The notes below the pieces were generated by a model that was not told the origin of the DNA, did no database searches, and worked only from the letters and a program-made list of their open reading frames with translations. A DNA stretch of 64,000 nt from Delphinapterus leucas (taxonomy: Eukaryota; Chordata; Mammalia; Artiodactyla; Monodontidae): NCBI RefSeq assembly GCF_002288925.2, contig NW_022098050.1:1968725-2032724 (forward strand), read 5' to 3'. A program made the translations under genes and the position numbers. Below are positions 24,454-35,800 of the stretch, piece by piece (the first letter of the stretch is position 1; each line of letters opens with the position of its first letter).

Positions 24454-25005
24454 TCAGGGTCTTTTGTGTTTCCATACAAATTGTGAAATTTTTTGTTCTA
24501 GTTCTGTGAAAAATGCCATTGGTAGTTTGATAGGGATTGCATTGAATCTGTAGATTCCTTTGGGTAGTAGAGTCATTTTCACAATGTTGATTCTTCCAAT
24601 CCAAGAACATGGTATATCTCTCCATCTATTTGTATCATCTTTAATTTCTTTCATCAGTGTCTTATAATTTTCTGCATACAGGTCTTTTGTCTCCTTAAGT
24701 CGGTTTATTCCTAGATATTTTATTCTTTTTGGTGCAGTGGTAAATGGGAGTGTTTTCTTGATTTCACCTTCAGATTTTTCATCATTAGTGTATAGGAATG
24801 CAAGAGATTTCTGTGCCTTAATTTTGTATCCTGCTACTGTACCACATTCATTGATTAGCTCTAGTAGTTTTCTGGTAGCATCTTTAGGATTCTCTATGTA
24901 TAGTGTCATGTCATCTGCAAACAGTGACAGCTTTACTTCTTCTTTTCCGATTTGGATTCCTTTTATTTCCTTTTCTTCTCTGATTGCTGTGGCTAATACT
25001 TCCAA
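24454..25005 (-). pseudogene. L1 ORF2 reverse transcriptase fragment with intact FADD
   Basis: A 183-codon open piece beginning [20 protein letters not shown] and containing [13 protein letters not shown], the catalytic YXDD-equivalent motif of L1 RT, then KIKYLGI-type and [12 protein letters not shown] sequence. The two catalytic aspartates are intact, but the N-terminal RT, the endonuclease and ORF1 are absent, so no active element is possible from this copy. Confidence 0.85.
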
Positions 25006-25190
25006 AACTATGTTGAATAAGAGTGGTGAGAGTGGGCAACTTTGTCTTGTTCCTGATCTTAGTGGAAATGCTTTCAGTTTTTCACCATTGAGGATGATGT
25101 TGGCTGTGGGTTTGTCATATATGGCCTTTATTATGTTGAGGAAAGTTCCCTCTATGCCTACTTTGTGTCTTGTTTCCTTTATGAAAGGAT

Positions 25191-25383
25191 TCTATTGACC
25201 TCCTGACACATAGAACACATTTCTTTTCCTGGCAGGTTTGGTGGTCATGTTCTCACTGAGTACCCAGGGGTGACTACAAAGCACCTTTATAAAAGATAGC
25301 TAGTTTGTTGGTCTCAGAATTGATCTTTATCTGCCTGATAGAGCTAATTATTCTGATTAGTGATTAAACTTATGATATGGAGG
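25191..25383. other. Unassigned short interval
   Basis: No recognisable element between the L1 and the MER5-like transposon. Confidence 0.4.
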
Positions 25384-25579
25384 TACCAGCCATACCACAG
25401 ATCATTTGGTAATGTCTGGAGACATTTTTGCTAATGACAACTTGAGGAAGGTGTTACTGGCATCTAGTGGGTGGAGGCCATGGATGCTGCTAAACACCCT
25501 ACAATGCACCTGACAGCCCCCCATAACGAAGAACTGTCTGGCCTAAAATGGTAATAGCAGTGGGGTTGAGAAAGCCTGC
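25384..25579 (+). mobile_element. MER5-like hAT-Charlie DNA transposon
   Basis: Contains GGTAATGTCTGGAGACATTTTTG, then TACTGGCATCTAGTGGGTGGAGG, GGATGCTGCTAAACACCCTAC and a right end GGGTTGAGAAAGCCTG, all diagnostic of MER5A/B. The left terminus (CAGTGGTTCTCAACC) is degraded. Confidence 0.9.
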
Positions 25580-26499
25580 CATACGGAACTCTAAAAAATG
25601 CTTAGACATTCAGTTTTCAGCGTGGGAATCATGAGGCAGCAGTTTTGGCAATACTCCAGTCATTTGCCTCTTTGAAAGTTCCCCAAGTGATCCCAAGATG
25701 TAGCCAAGGTTGAGGAGCACTGCCTTCCTTAGCATTTCTCGTACTATCCGACTCTCTGTCTGTGGGCATATTGAGTTTAACTGGAAAAAGAAAGCTTTTA
25801 AGTATTTTTTGCCACATATAACAAATATCAAATATTGCAGTTCTAATTAACATAAAGCCAATTTTTCTTGAGAGTTTCAGTAAGTTTCTTTGACATGTTG
25901 AATTTTAAACACAGAGAAATGTGATAAGAGAAAGGTTTATCCAAGTACCCATTTAATACATTGGCAGGAAGAGCTCACAAAAGGAGGGCAGATCCACTCA
26001 GCTAGGATCATGTTAGCAGCCCACAAGAGCGATGATGGAATATATTTGCTTTTCCTCCCTGGGCTTGTAACTTGCCTCATGCAATCTGCTGACTTTAGAA
26101 CCCCCCAGATTTCTTTGGTATGAGCTTTTGCAGCTGAATTACAGTGGCGGACATGGTGAATATGAAAGGTGCAAGAAAGGTGAATTAGAAAAGTGGCAGA
26201 TGGAAACTGTGTAGTGTTTTTATTTATGCTTTCTATTCCTGTGCACAGTGCACTTTCCATTTTAGCTAGTCAGGTTCATCCATTTACTGGATTTTCTCCT
26301 GTCACCAAGTAAGTATGAGTTGTATTGAATTTTATAGAATTTTCTGGCAGCATATGGAATATTTCCATTTCTCCAATAGTTCCCGGTAATTTCAGTTTAG
26401 AATTATTACATATAGGTAATTCAGTTAAGCCTGTAGTTATTTGCATAGCCCTGTAAATGTTCAGTGGCTCATAACAATAAAGGGTAATACACACCTAAC
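25580..26499. other. Unassigned intronic sequence
   Basis: No gene or repeat recognised. Minus-strand open frames at 25610-26260 lack any known protein feature. Confidence 0.5.
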
Positions 26500-26725
26500 T
26501 AAGCACCAGTGTTTTAATGTTAATCATACATTATCATACTTGATTTTCACAGTAATCCTCTGATGTGGAGACTTTTCCCCTGCTGACTCGACAGGTGAGA
26601 GGATAGAGGTATAGAGATATTAAATATTATTTATTCGTCCAACTCTGCACAGCTGGTAAGAAGTTGGGTTGGGCTTCAAACACAGGCAGTTTTACTCTTG
26701 AGTGTATGCACTTAGCCACCTTCAT
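26500..26725 (-). mobile_element. MIR SINE remnant, antisense
   Basis: Reversed MIR layout: TTGATTTTCACAGTAATCCTC, GACAGGTGAGAGGATAGAGG, CACAGCTGGTAAGAAG, and GGGCTTCAAACACAGGCAG at the tRNA-like end. Confidence 0.7.
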
Positions 26726-28081
26726 TGCGTATTTCTTCGGGTTTCTCTCTACAGACAAGCACCAGCTAGTGCCAGGTATTTTCTAACCTATAGTTGGTTA
26801 TACTAAGCAACTTTAGACTTTGCAAGGGATGATTGCATAAATTTCCAGTGACCTTGATATTGAGGCCTTTTTCTAGGAAGCTTGCATCCTTGTCACTGTT
26901 CCCGTAAGATGGGTAATTCTCCTGCCTTTCCAAAGCTGAGAGAAAGGCCTAGTGTCTCAAAGTACATTTAGTTCTTGTTGATGATAATGTTATGGAAGTA
27001 GACTTTTTCTTTGTGTCTTTGTAATTCCACTAATCTCTTAGTTAACTGCCTTGAAGTTGTCTTTATATTGTTGTTCACATGGTTTCTGATTAAAGTATCA
27101 TGATACTAAGCACCGAATGGAACACAAAAGCTAACTGAGAGTAGCTTATTGTAATTTCTTCTTTAAACTTAAAAAAATTAATTTTCGTATCTCAAAGCAT
27201 TCATTTATTATAGTAAATGAATATAGTTATAGAGCATAATTTTCAAAAATCATGACTCATAAAAGTATAAAATGAGCACATGTCAAAGATTTATTTATTT
27301 GACTTATTAATGAAGGAACTGAAAGAGATGTTACAACCAATTCAGAGGAGGTGTCAAAGAACCATAAATTTATATGCAATAAAGGAATTTTGGAATGGAT
27401 TTACCACAACTGGTCTATGCATAGGGCAATAATCAGTTGCATCCCACTAGACACAAATGATTTGCATTTCTAGGGGCAAGAATTACTTGCATTGCTGTTA
27501 GCTTTCTAGAAGTTTACTTTATCTTTACAGATTGTAAAATAGCGTATTCAAAGACAAAGGTGCACATATAGGATCAGATAATCCCCAGAGACCCAACTTT
27601 CTATTAGAAGGATATCCAGTAATCTCTATTGCTCATTCCAGAGTCTCAAATCTTTCCTTAAAGTACTATCCTGTGTATGCTTTTATGGGAATCACTCTTC
27701 TCTAGTATACGTCTCATTCTTTCAGTTATCCAGTCAATACTTAGGGCCTATTTATCTGCTCCAAGCAATTTAATGGGTATTATAAACAGACCAGGAAATG
27801 TGTGTGGGGGTGTGTGTCTGTCTGTCCAGAATCTATTTTAATTAGATTCTGATTGCTATCTTAGTGTTTTCATTAGTGAGCCATTGAAGTTGATCTTATG
27901 ACTGATAATACTGGAAATTGTTGTAGTGACAAAATATTTAGCACAGTGTGGTTTATCTCGATGGCTCTTGGATGGAGAAATGTTATATTTTTGACTTATA
28001 GAGTTATAATAGTAGTAAATCATCCAGATTCTTAAAAAAAACTTGGGATAATTTGATTCTGTAAAAACTCTTCTTCTTTAA
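26726..28081. other. Unassigned intronic sequence
   Basis: No gene or repeat family recognised. Confidence 0.5.
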
Positions 28082-28154
28082 AATTATTTTTCCTGTTTTA
28101 CTGAGGTATAATTGACAAATAAAAATTTTGTATATTTAAGATATACAACTTGAG

Positions 28155-28362
28155 GTTTTTGTTTTTTTTTTCGGTACGCGGGCCTCTCACTGCTGTGGCC
28201 TCTCCTGTTGCGGAGCACAGGCTCCGGACGCGCAGGCTCAGCGGCCATGGCTCACGGGCCCAGCCGCTCCGTGGCATGTGGGATCTTCCCGGACCGGGGC
28301 ACGAACCTGCGTCCCCTGCATCGGCAGGCGAACTCTGAACCACTGCGCCACCAGGGAAGCCC
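28155..28362 (-). mobile_element. CHR-type SINE (compact, cetacean-type), antisense
   Basis: A short T run, then CGGTACGCGGGCCTCTCACTG... to ...CACCAGGGAAGCC, the full-length reverse complement of the cetacean CHR SINE. The target duplication is CAACTTGAG (28146-28154 and 28363-28371). It sits within the older L1 3' end. Confidence 0.94.
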
Positions 28363-28805
28363 CAACTTGAGCTTTTGATAGATGTATATATTTTGAAGTG
28401 ATTACCACACTTAAGCTAATTAACATATGTATCACCTCACATAGCTATTATTATTTTTAGTGTGGTGGGAACATTAAGGATTTACTCTCAGCAACTTTAA
28501 AGTATACAACGCAATATTGTTAACTGTAGTCACCATGTTGTACATTAAATCTCCAGAACTTATTCACACTACATAACGGAAACTTCATACCCTTTGACCT
28601 TATCTACCCATTTCCCCAACCCACCAGCCTCTGGAAACCACAGTTCTACTCTCTGCTTCCATGAGTGTAACTTTTTCAGATTCCACATATAAGTGAGATC
28701 ATACACTGTTTGTCTTTCTGTGCCTGGCTTAGTTCACTTAGCATAATGCCCTCAAAGGTTCATTCAAAAATTAAAAGATTTCCTTCTTTTTCAAGGCTGA
28801 ATAGT

Positions 28806-28838
28806 ATTGTGTGTGTGTGTGTATGTGTGTGTATCTCA
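28806..28838. repeat. (GT)n microsatellite
   Basis: GTGTGTGTGTGTGTATGTGTGTGTAT within the antisense L1 3' UTR, again derived from the terminal L1 TGTATA-type motif. Confidence 0.85.
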
Positions 28839-28880
28839 CATTTTCTTTATCCATTCATTTATTGATGGACACTTAAAACC

Positions 28881-29338
28881 TTAAAGCTTTTTCTAAGGAA
28901 GTTTTAAAATGATACAAAACATGTATTTTTATGAAAAGCAGTTTATGTTTATATATTTTTAAAATTGGACAAACATTTAGCGATATGGAGGGAAGCCAAA
29001 ATCAGTATAACTACTTATGATTGCTAAGATCAATACTGCATGCTTTGATGTAGTTTTTTTCTAGTTGTTTTTCTATCATCTATATTCATATTATTCATAA
29101 TAAGAATCATGCTCTCTATACAGCATTCTATTCTGTTTTTATCTCTTCACATTTTATTGTGACTATTTTTCCAAGTGATTAACTTTAAGAATTATTTGCA
29201 AAGGCTGCATAATATTTCATCTTATAGGTATCCCCTACAATTTAATAGTCCTTTTTATTAGTAATCAGAAACGTAATGCTTTATTAAATTTCTCTTCACA
29301 TAAATCTCTATCTGGATTTATGACTATTTAAGGTGAAG
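28881..29338 (-). other. Mostly unassigned; possible old L1 3' fragment
   Basis: The right part (about 29200-29338: AAAGGCTGCATAATATTTCATC, then ACATAAATCTCTATCTGGATTT) resembles a reversed old L1 3' UTR. The left part is unassigned. Confidence 0.4.
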
Positions 29339-29979
29339 TGTTAGCTATCTATGGCACCATAACAGATTACCACAAATCTAGCAGTTTAAAATGACACAAG
29401 TGTGTTATCACACAACTTCTGTGGGTCAAGAGTCTGTGCACAGAATAGCTGGGTTCTCTACCGAGGGTCTCATAAGACTGAAATCAAGGTATCAGCTGGG
29501 CCGAATTCATCTGAGACTTGAGGTCCTCTTCCAGGTTCACGTGGTTGTTGGTAGACTTCAGTTCTTTGTGGTTGTAGGACTGAGGCTCTCAGCTCCTAGA
29601 GGCTGCACACCATTCCATGACATATGGCTCTCTTCACAGCATGGCAGTTTCTTCTTCAAGGCCAATAGGAGAACATCTCTGCTACTTCATATTTCTCTCA
29701 CATATTTCATCTGTGACCTCTAGACCCTTTTTAAAAGGGTCACCTGATTGGGGCAGGCCCACTCAGGGTAACCTCTCTTTGATTAACTTCAAATTGACTG
29801 ATTAGTTTATTTTTTACAACTACAGAACATCTTCACTTTTGCCATATAATATAGCCTAATCATGTGAGTGATATCCCATTACCTTTATAGGCCTCACCCA
29901 TACTCAAAGGGAGGTGATTCTACAGGGTGTATCGGGGGTAGGAATCTTGGGGGGCCATCTCACAATTTTTACTATCACA
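29339..29979 (-). mobile_element. MaLR/ERVL-type solo LTR, antisense
   Basis: Begins TGTTAGCTATCTATGGCACC, contains AACAGATTACCACAAATCTAG, and ends GGGGGGCCATCTCACAATTT then ACTATCACA. About 640 bases, the longest LTR copy here. No retroviral genes are attached. Confidence 0.8.
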
Positions 29980-31285
29980 GACAAATTTCATTTCTCTGTT
30001 TAATGATACATGCTTTCTTTATCATTTATTGTTCCTATGTATTCTGATATCTGGTGCAGTGTAGTATATAGTTTTCATTCATAAGTTTATCAATTTTTGT
30101 GGCTATAGTATATGCTTCAACTAGTCTAGAATTAAAATGCCTTTTGGTATCTTGCAAGGCAAGGCCTACTTAATTCATCTTCGTTTAACTAAATTTCCCT
30201 CTTGTTTGTTTTTTCATTCAAAATTTAGACTTAAGTTTTCAAGAAACAAAATAAAAATTCCACTTGGAAAAATTTGACTTTTTTAATCAATATTGACAAA
30301 ATGGTCAATATTTTCCTCTTGGAGGACATTATTTTTCTCTATTTATAATGGAATGATCTTTTAAAAATGTTTTTATAACTGTAACCTATAAATATGGAAA
30401 TTCTGCATTTCTCTTTTTCTAATATTTATAGCTATTATTCTTACTTCCTGGTTCATTTCACTGCCTAGGATTTCTAGGTAAAAGCTAAGTGGTAACATTA
30501 ACTACCCTTCCCAGTGTTATTCTAGTTTTATAAAGTTTATTAAATTACTTATGTTAGTTCTAATTTTATTTTGTCAAATTTGTAAGGTTTTCTATGTTTT
30601 TACAACCATAATCATGATTTTCTGTTCCTTATAACACACCGTGTTCCTTGAAAGTTTGAAAGTACTCATCTGTATTATTTTCTGTAGTCAAAAATTTTTG
30701 GAGTTTATACTTTAATGGTATTTAGGATTTTTAAATGATTTTTGTTTGATTCATATTTTTCTTTTGTTTAGTAAATTTTGGAAATTGACATTCCAAGAAA
30801 GCCACCCATTATGTAAAATTTTCAAATTTAGTAAAATTTAAAGTTTTCTAAGTGTTCTATGTCGTTGTATATTTTATATCTTCTTTTACACTTTTTATTT
30901 ATATTATTGGCCTCATTTTCTTAGTAGATTACAAAGAAGTTTAGTCAACTCTTTATAATACAAAGCTGCTTTATCACCCTTAGTCCCTTAAACACCATTG
31001 GCTTCCCAATGAAGGATATGGTCCAGACTTTGTGAGAATAGAACAAGTCCTTTCCTTACAAGATTCTTCTGTTAAGTTTTGAGCCTAACCTGGAGCCACC
31101 CAGTTGGTGTGCCAATTATCCCACAGTAACTGCAGCTGCTACTCCAGTCTGTTAGTTTGTAGGACGTTCCATAGCATTTTATGCCAGGTTACTCTACAGC
31201 AAGGTACTCTGGTGTGTAATTTTCAGGACAATATTTAAATAAGGAACACATGCATTTTGGATAGTTATTTGACTACAGACTATTC
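29980..31285. other. Unassigned AT-rich sequence
   Basis: Very AT-rich with no coding or repeat family I can name. A decayed LINE is possible but cannot be shown by eye. Confidence 0.45.
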
Positions 31286-31646
31286 CTTTTTTTTAAATTT
31301 ATTTTATTTATTTATTTTTGACTGCATTGGGTCTTCGTTGCTGGTGTGCGAGCTTTCTCTAGTTGCGGCGAACGGGGGCTACTCTTCGTTGCGGTGTGTG
31401 GGCTTCTCATTGCGGTGACTTATCTTGTTGCGTGCAGAGCATGGGCTCTAGGTGCGCAGGTTTCAGTAGTTGTGGCATGTGGGTTCAGTAGTTGTGGCTT
31501 GCGGGCTCTAGAGCACAGGCTCAGTAGTTGTGGCACCCGGGCTTAGTTGCTCCGCGGCATGTGGGATCTTCCCGGACCAGGGCTCGAACCTGTGTCCCCT
31601 GCATTGGCAGGCGGATTCTTAAGCACTGTGCCACCAGGGAAGCCCC
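31286..31646 (-). mobile_element. CHR-type SINE, long subfamily, antisense
   Basis: Reverse of the long CHR form: GACTGCATTGGGTCTTCGTTG, repeated TTGTGGC/CAGTAGTTGTGGC units, and a left end CACTGTGCCACCAGGGAAGCC. Flanked by an imperfect 15-base duplication (GACTACAGACTATTC at 31271-31285 and TACTACTGACTATTC at 31647-31661). Same subfamily as the copy at 5936. Confidence 0.92.
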
Positions 31647-32099
31647 TACTACTGACTATTCTTTATCACCTTGTAGGAGAATCTGTTAAGAACCATATGA
31701 TGAAGACTTTATTCTCATTTTGGCCTCTTAGATTATGAATTAACATTTGGTGATCAATACTGAAGAATGGTTATAAGATCTGGAACCTTAATATTCCCTT
31801 GCTAGCCACACTCTATAGGAAGCAATGATCTTCTGGTTAGGATTGTGTTAAACAAACAACAACAGCAACAACAGCAAACCCTAGAAAAGTATCTGGGCCA
31901 ATTTGTAAAAAAATTATCCAAGTGACTTAAAACTTATTTTTGATGATCTAAACATAGGCCCTTCTCTGCTACCCAACCTGTACTGAGTAGATTGTCAAAT
32001 ATATAGTTTTGTTTTCACTAGTGGAATTTTGAAAAATGTACTCTTTCTGTTCTCCTCTCCCTGTGATCTCCTTCCCATCACTTTTAAACCCTTTCCACC
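31647..32099. other. Unassigned sequence
   Basis: Contains a short CAA/CAG-rich stretch (about 31851-31880). Nothing else recognised. Confidence 0.45.
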
Positions 32100-32360
32100 C
32101 TGGCCGAAAGTCAGCCCAGATATCAGCCTCATCTGAGAATGTTTTCTTGACCTCTCCAAGCAGCCCTGAGCACTTTCCATAGACTTGAGAATTTTTCTCT
32201 TAAAATGCTTATCCCTTGCTATAATTGTTGATTTTCGTGTTTCTCTTCCATGTGATCCTTGGCCAGAGTGACCATTTCCTAATGATTTGCTATCCCTCCT
32301 ACTTAGAACAGCATTTGAAACACAGTGGGCACTCACATAATTTAAAATAAATGTATAGAT
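32100..32360 (+). mobile_element. L2-like 3' end remnant, sense
   Basis: The region reads like the L2 3' end (TTTCTTGACCTCTCCAAGCAG, then CTTAGAACAGCATTTGAAAC and ACACAGTGGGCACTCACATAA followed by AAATAAATG). It is diverged. Confidence 0.55.
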
Positions 32361-33119
32361 ATCTTTATAAACTTGTGAGTGGGTGGTTTTTCTCAAGATA
32401 GTTGTCATAGTTCCATGACATAACAAACAAGTTTCCCTGGGACTAATTTTAAATATCATGCTTTTTTGGTAACTTTTAGTTGCAGAGTCTGTAAGAGCTT
32501 CTGTTGATCCTCTCCATAGAGACTCTATTCCACAACTTTAACATGCATTGCTTTATTTAAATGGTGCACTTGGTAAAATACTTTATCTGTGTCATGCACA
32601 AATGGATACTTAAAATTTTTTTTTATTAGAGTGAAAAAATGGTATAATCTTGAGCTTAGTAATATAAAAAAGTTAAGGATTAAATAAAATATAATGGATC
32701 ATTGTTGGAGCATAAATAATTATTACAACCAACCAGGAATGGAGAGAAAAGAGACATAGAAAAAGAGCTGGTGTTTAAAAATTTCTACAGTTAAATGTCA
32801 TTGTTAAACACCATAAAGACAATTATTTTACTTAAAGGTTGTAAAACTTTGAAGTAGGTATTTAGTACCTTACTATGTTGTGGGAGGAAATAAGTAAAAA
32901 ATGAAATAAAGTCAAATGAAATAAATATGACACATATTTATGTCTGTGCTTTTTAGGTGAGAACACTGAGACTTGTAGAAATGAAGTAGCTTGCCTAACC
33001 TAACACAGGAAAACTCTTAATCCAGTTCATTCCCATTCTAAAACCAACTCCCTCTGCTTTACGACCCATGTAAGTGGAATAAAACAAATGAGTACAACTT
33101 CCCTCTATTTCTCTTTTAA
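32361..33119 (-). other. Unassigned sequence with a weak antisense MIR at about 32930-33075
   Basis: TTAGGTGAGAACACTGAGAC, GTAGCTTGCCTAACCTAACAC and CCCTCTGCTTTACGACC fit the reversed MIR 3' half. The rest is unassigned. Confidence 0.5.
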
Positions 33120-33469
33120 ACTTACCTTGGTATTCCTACATACGTACTTTCTTTCTCTTCCACCTATAAGAGGAGGTGTCCCAGCTTCCCCAGACTAATG
33201 TCTCTTCCCTTCTAGATTCACTTCCTTTCTCTGGCTCTGCTTCTCTTTGCTTCAGTTTATATACAGGTCCTAGTCTTCCCTGTTTTCAACTACAGTTATC
33301 CTTCAACTTCTTTACTCTCAACTGTGGGCTCCACATCCTACCATTCAGAATCAAGCAAATAAAACTGATTATCCTCCTTAAAATTTCTGATTATACCCCC
33401 ATTTGTCTAATTACAAGACTGGTCAGTATCATCAGCAGTGTCTTAAGTTTCAAGCACTTGCCTCTTTTT

Positions 33470-33668
33470 TTTTTTTTGCGGTACGCGGGCCTCTCACTGT
33501 TGTGGCCTCTCCCGTTGCGGAGCACAGGCTCCGGACGTGCAGGCTCAGCGGCCATGGCTCACGGGCCCAGCTGCTCCGCGGCATGTGGGATCTTCCCGGA
33601 CCGGGGCACGAACCCGCATCCCCTGCATTGGCAGGCGGACTCTCAACCACTGTGCCACCAGGGAAGCC
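33470..33668 (-). mobile_element. CHR-type SINE (compact), antisense, nested in L2
   Basis: A poly-T run then GCGGTACGCGGGCCTCTCACTG... to ...CACCAGGGAAGCC. Flanked by a 15-base target duplication CACTTGCCTCTTTTT (33455-33469 and 33669-33683). Well preserved. Confidence 0.95.
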
Positions 33669-34518
33669 CACTTGCCTCTTTTTATCCTTACAATACATAA
33701 GCTCTGATGATTGTGTCCTTAAACATCCTTGCTTGCTTCATTGACCCATATCCTTCCTGATTCACATTCCCTTTACTACCTGACTTTCTCACTTTTTCTC
33801 CCTTTTGATTCCCTATGAATGTATGGTGAATATTTGTAGGCTTCACAGTTGAAAGCATAAGCTTTCTTCACCTTCTCTATGTGGTCTACACTTTCTTCCT
33901 GTTTATCCTAATCCATGTCTTTAACTACAGCTGCAATTACAACATTGTTATCTTCTACCTCTCTACTGAGTTTCTGGCAAATATTTTTAATTAACTACAA
34001 GACAATTCTAATAGGAGATTCCACAGGCAATTTGAAATCTACATGCCCTAAATATAATTCTGTGTATTTCTGCAGCCTCATTGCCCAAAATGTCTTCTGT
34101 ATTTCTTTATATTGGTAAATAGTATCATAATAGACCTTGTTACTCAAACTGTATGCCTCAGATCCACTTTTGAAGCTTCCTTTTAACATCACTTCCTTTA
34201 ATATCACTAAGCTCTTTTATTCCCAAATCTATTCTGTTCTCCCACTATTCACCCCTACTGCATTAAGGCTGACCCTCTTCCTTATCTTCCTGTAACACTG
34301 CCTGTTAACTAGTTTCTTCTACCTTCAAACTATACTTTCTAAAACAGTTCAGATTATTCACCTATAAGCATCCAATGGCTCTTCTTTGTCTATACTGCAG
34401 AGAATCTTAGGAGTATGTGAAAGGCGATAGGTCAGAATCTCAGATGAGTCATCTTGTGTATTCTGAAGAAACGTATTCAGTATACATATTGTTTTCATGA
34501 TTTAAAAAAAGGTAAAGA

Positions 34519-34731
34519 GGGCTTCCCTGGTGGCGCAGTGGTTGAGAGTCCGCCTGTTGATGCAGGGGACGCGGGTTCGTGCCCCGGTCCGGGAGGATCG
34601 CATGTGCCGCGGAGCGGCTGGGCCCGTGAGCCATGGCTGCTGAGCCTGTGCGCCCGGAGCCTGTGCTCCGCAACGGGAGAGGCCACAACAGTGAGAGGCC
34701 CACGTACCGCAAAAAAAAAAAAAAAAAAAAA
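34519..34731 (+). mobile_element. CHR-type SINE (compact), sense, nested in L2
   Basis: Begins GGGCTTCCCTGGTGGCGCAG, with tRNA-type pol III promoter boxes: A-box TGGCGCAGTGG at 34531-34541 and B-box GGTTCGTGCCC at 34574-34584. It ends GAGAGGCCCACGTACCGC plus a 21-A run. The target duplication AAAAAAAGGTAAAGA is at 34504-34518; the right copy merges with the tail and ends at 34739. It lies opposite to the copy at 33470, about 850 bases away. Confidence 0.95.
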
Positions 34732-34950
34732 GGTAAAGAAAGTAAAGCTGCATGAAATATTATTGGATGATGAAGTTAGAATATGAGTGGAAAACATTGT
34801 AGGGGGCATGGGGGAAAAGTCCCCAACATTTACCTAGCATATCTTGCTCTTCAGAATCCTACATTGACATATTCAGCCTCTTTCCCTACAGCCCCTAAGT
34901 TGTGGTCTATTTACACTTTATTCCTGAAACTTGCCATTTCACATCCTTGC

Positions 34951-35452
34951 TGTAATAGTTTCCTATTGGTGCGATAACAAATTACTACAAACTTAGTGGC
35001 TTTAAACAACCCCAAATTTTAATCTTATAGTTCTGGTGGTCAGAAGTCCAAAATGCATTGGACTCACTTGACTAAAATCAAGGTGTTAGCATGCCTGCAT
35101 TTCTTCTGGAGGTTCCAGGGGAGAATCTGCGCCCTGGCCTCTTCCACCTTCTAGAGGCCACAAAAATTCCTGGGCACATGTCCCGTTCTTCCATCTTCAG
35201 AGTGCATTACTGTGATCTCTGACATTTGCTTTCATCCTTATATTTCCTCTTTCTGAATCTGATTCTTCTACTGCCCTTTTATAAGGATGCTTGTGATTAC
35301 ATTGAGCTTACCCTGATAATAGTCTCCCATCTCAAAATCTTTAAATTAACAATAGCTGTAAAGTCTGTTCACCATGTAAGGTAACATATTCACAGGATCC
35401 AGGAATTCAAATGCGGGCATGTTTAGCGGTGGGCCTTATTCTGCCTACCAGA
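34951..35452 (-). mobile_element. MaLR/ERVL-type solo LTR, antisense, nested in L2
   Basis: Begins TGTAATAGTTTCCTATTGGTG, contains AAATTACTACAAACTTAGTGG and AAGGATGCTTGTGATTACATTG, and ends GGGCCTTATTCTGCCTACCA. L2 resumes to its right. Confidence 0.83.
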
Positions 35453-35800
35453 CTGACAATTTCACTCATCCTTTGTCCTAGACTCAGAATTCCCTTTCCC
35501 TTAGAAAGTCTCTCCTTTATGACCTAGCTGAAATGCTGCTTCTTGTGAAAGCTCTTTCCTATGACTTCACCAGATCCAACCAGGAGCAGAATTAATAGAT
35601 TTCCTCCCTCTACTCCCTCAGCACATTATACTCACCATATGGCAGTAGGGCCAGTCTAATTAAGTAGGTAAGTATTTGTCTCCCTTGTTGGTCTGTGAGC
35701 TGTCTTTATTAGGGTGCATTACATTGTCTTTGTGTCCCCACTGCACCATCGCATATGTGCTTAATAAGTGTTTATCAAATGATGAGTTTGAATGCCAAAA

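Larger units (their letters stand above)
22832..25190 (-). mobile_element. Relatively recent 5'-truncated L1 (cetacean-type), antisense
   Basis: A poly-T start near 22832 leads into a reversed L1 3' UTR (TCTTTATTGGAGTATAATTGC, then GCGGTCACAAAGCACTGAGC), then ORF2 in reverse. Long open minus-strand pieces survive: 23289-23696 (C-terminal region with a CCHC knuckle), 23915-24181 and 24454-25005 (reverse transcriptase region). Conservation is clearly better than in the other L1s, so this is a younger copy. It ends abruptly near 25190 inside the RT region. I saw no convincing target duplication. Confidence 0.92.
28082..28880 (-). mobile_element. Old L1 3' end, antisense, interrupted by a SINE
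   Basis: Reversed L1M 3' UTR: TTTTACTGAGGTATAATTGAC, then (after the SINE) TTAACTGTAGTCACCATGTTG, CCTCTGGAAACCACAGTTC, AGATTCCACATATAAGTGAG and TTATCCATTCATTTATTGATGG. L1 sequence joins correctly across the SINE. Only the last portion of the element is present. Confidence 0.88.
33120..35800 (+). mobile_element. Second ancient L2 LINE, sense, split by two SINEs and an LTR
   Basis: L2-type sequence runs through 33120-33469, 33669-34440, about 34800-34950 and 35453-35800. Landmarks include GGAGATTCCACAGGCAATTTG, TACATGCCCTAAATATAATTC, CTTCCTTTTAACATCACTTCC and ATAAGCATCCAATGGCTCTTC. The 3' end shows CTCCTTTATGACCTAGCTGAAATG, TGGTCTGTGAGCTGTC and CATATGTGCTTAATAAGTG. Inserts are a SINE (-) at 33470, a SINE (+) at 34519 and an LTR (-) at 34951. 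Confidence 0.75.

Noticed and set aside
24737..25198. 153-codon plus-strand open frame
   Set aside because: Opposite strand of the L1 reverse transcriptase fragment, which reads properly on the minus strand.
31995..32459. 154-codon minus-strand open frame
   Set aside because: It lies over an apparent sense L2 remnant, has no domain and no splice support.
33176..33700. 174-codon plus-strand open frame
   Set aside because: It crosses L2 sequence and then the antisense CHR SINE; the C-terminal part is a SINE translation that recurs at each SINE copy.
34519..34731. Possible tRNA gene (A-box and B-box present)
   Set aside because: The boxes belong to the tRNA-derived head of a CHR SINE; it has a SINE body, A tail and target duplication, and does not form a mature tRNA.
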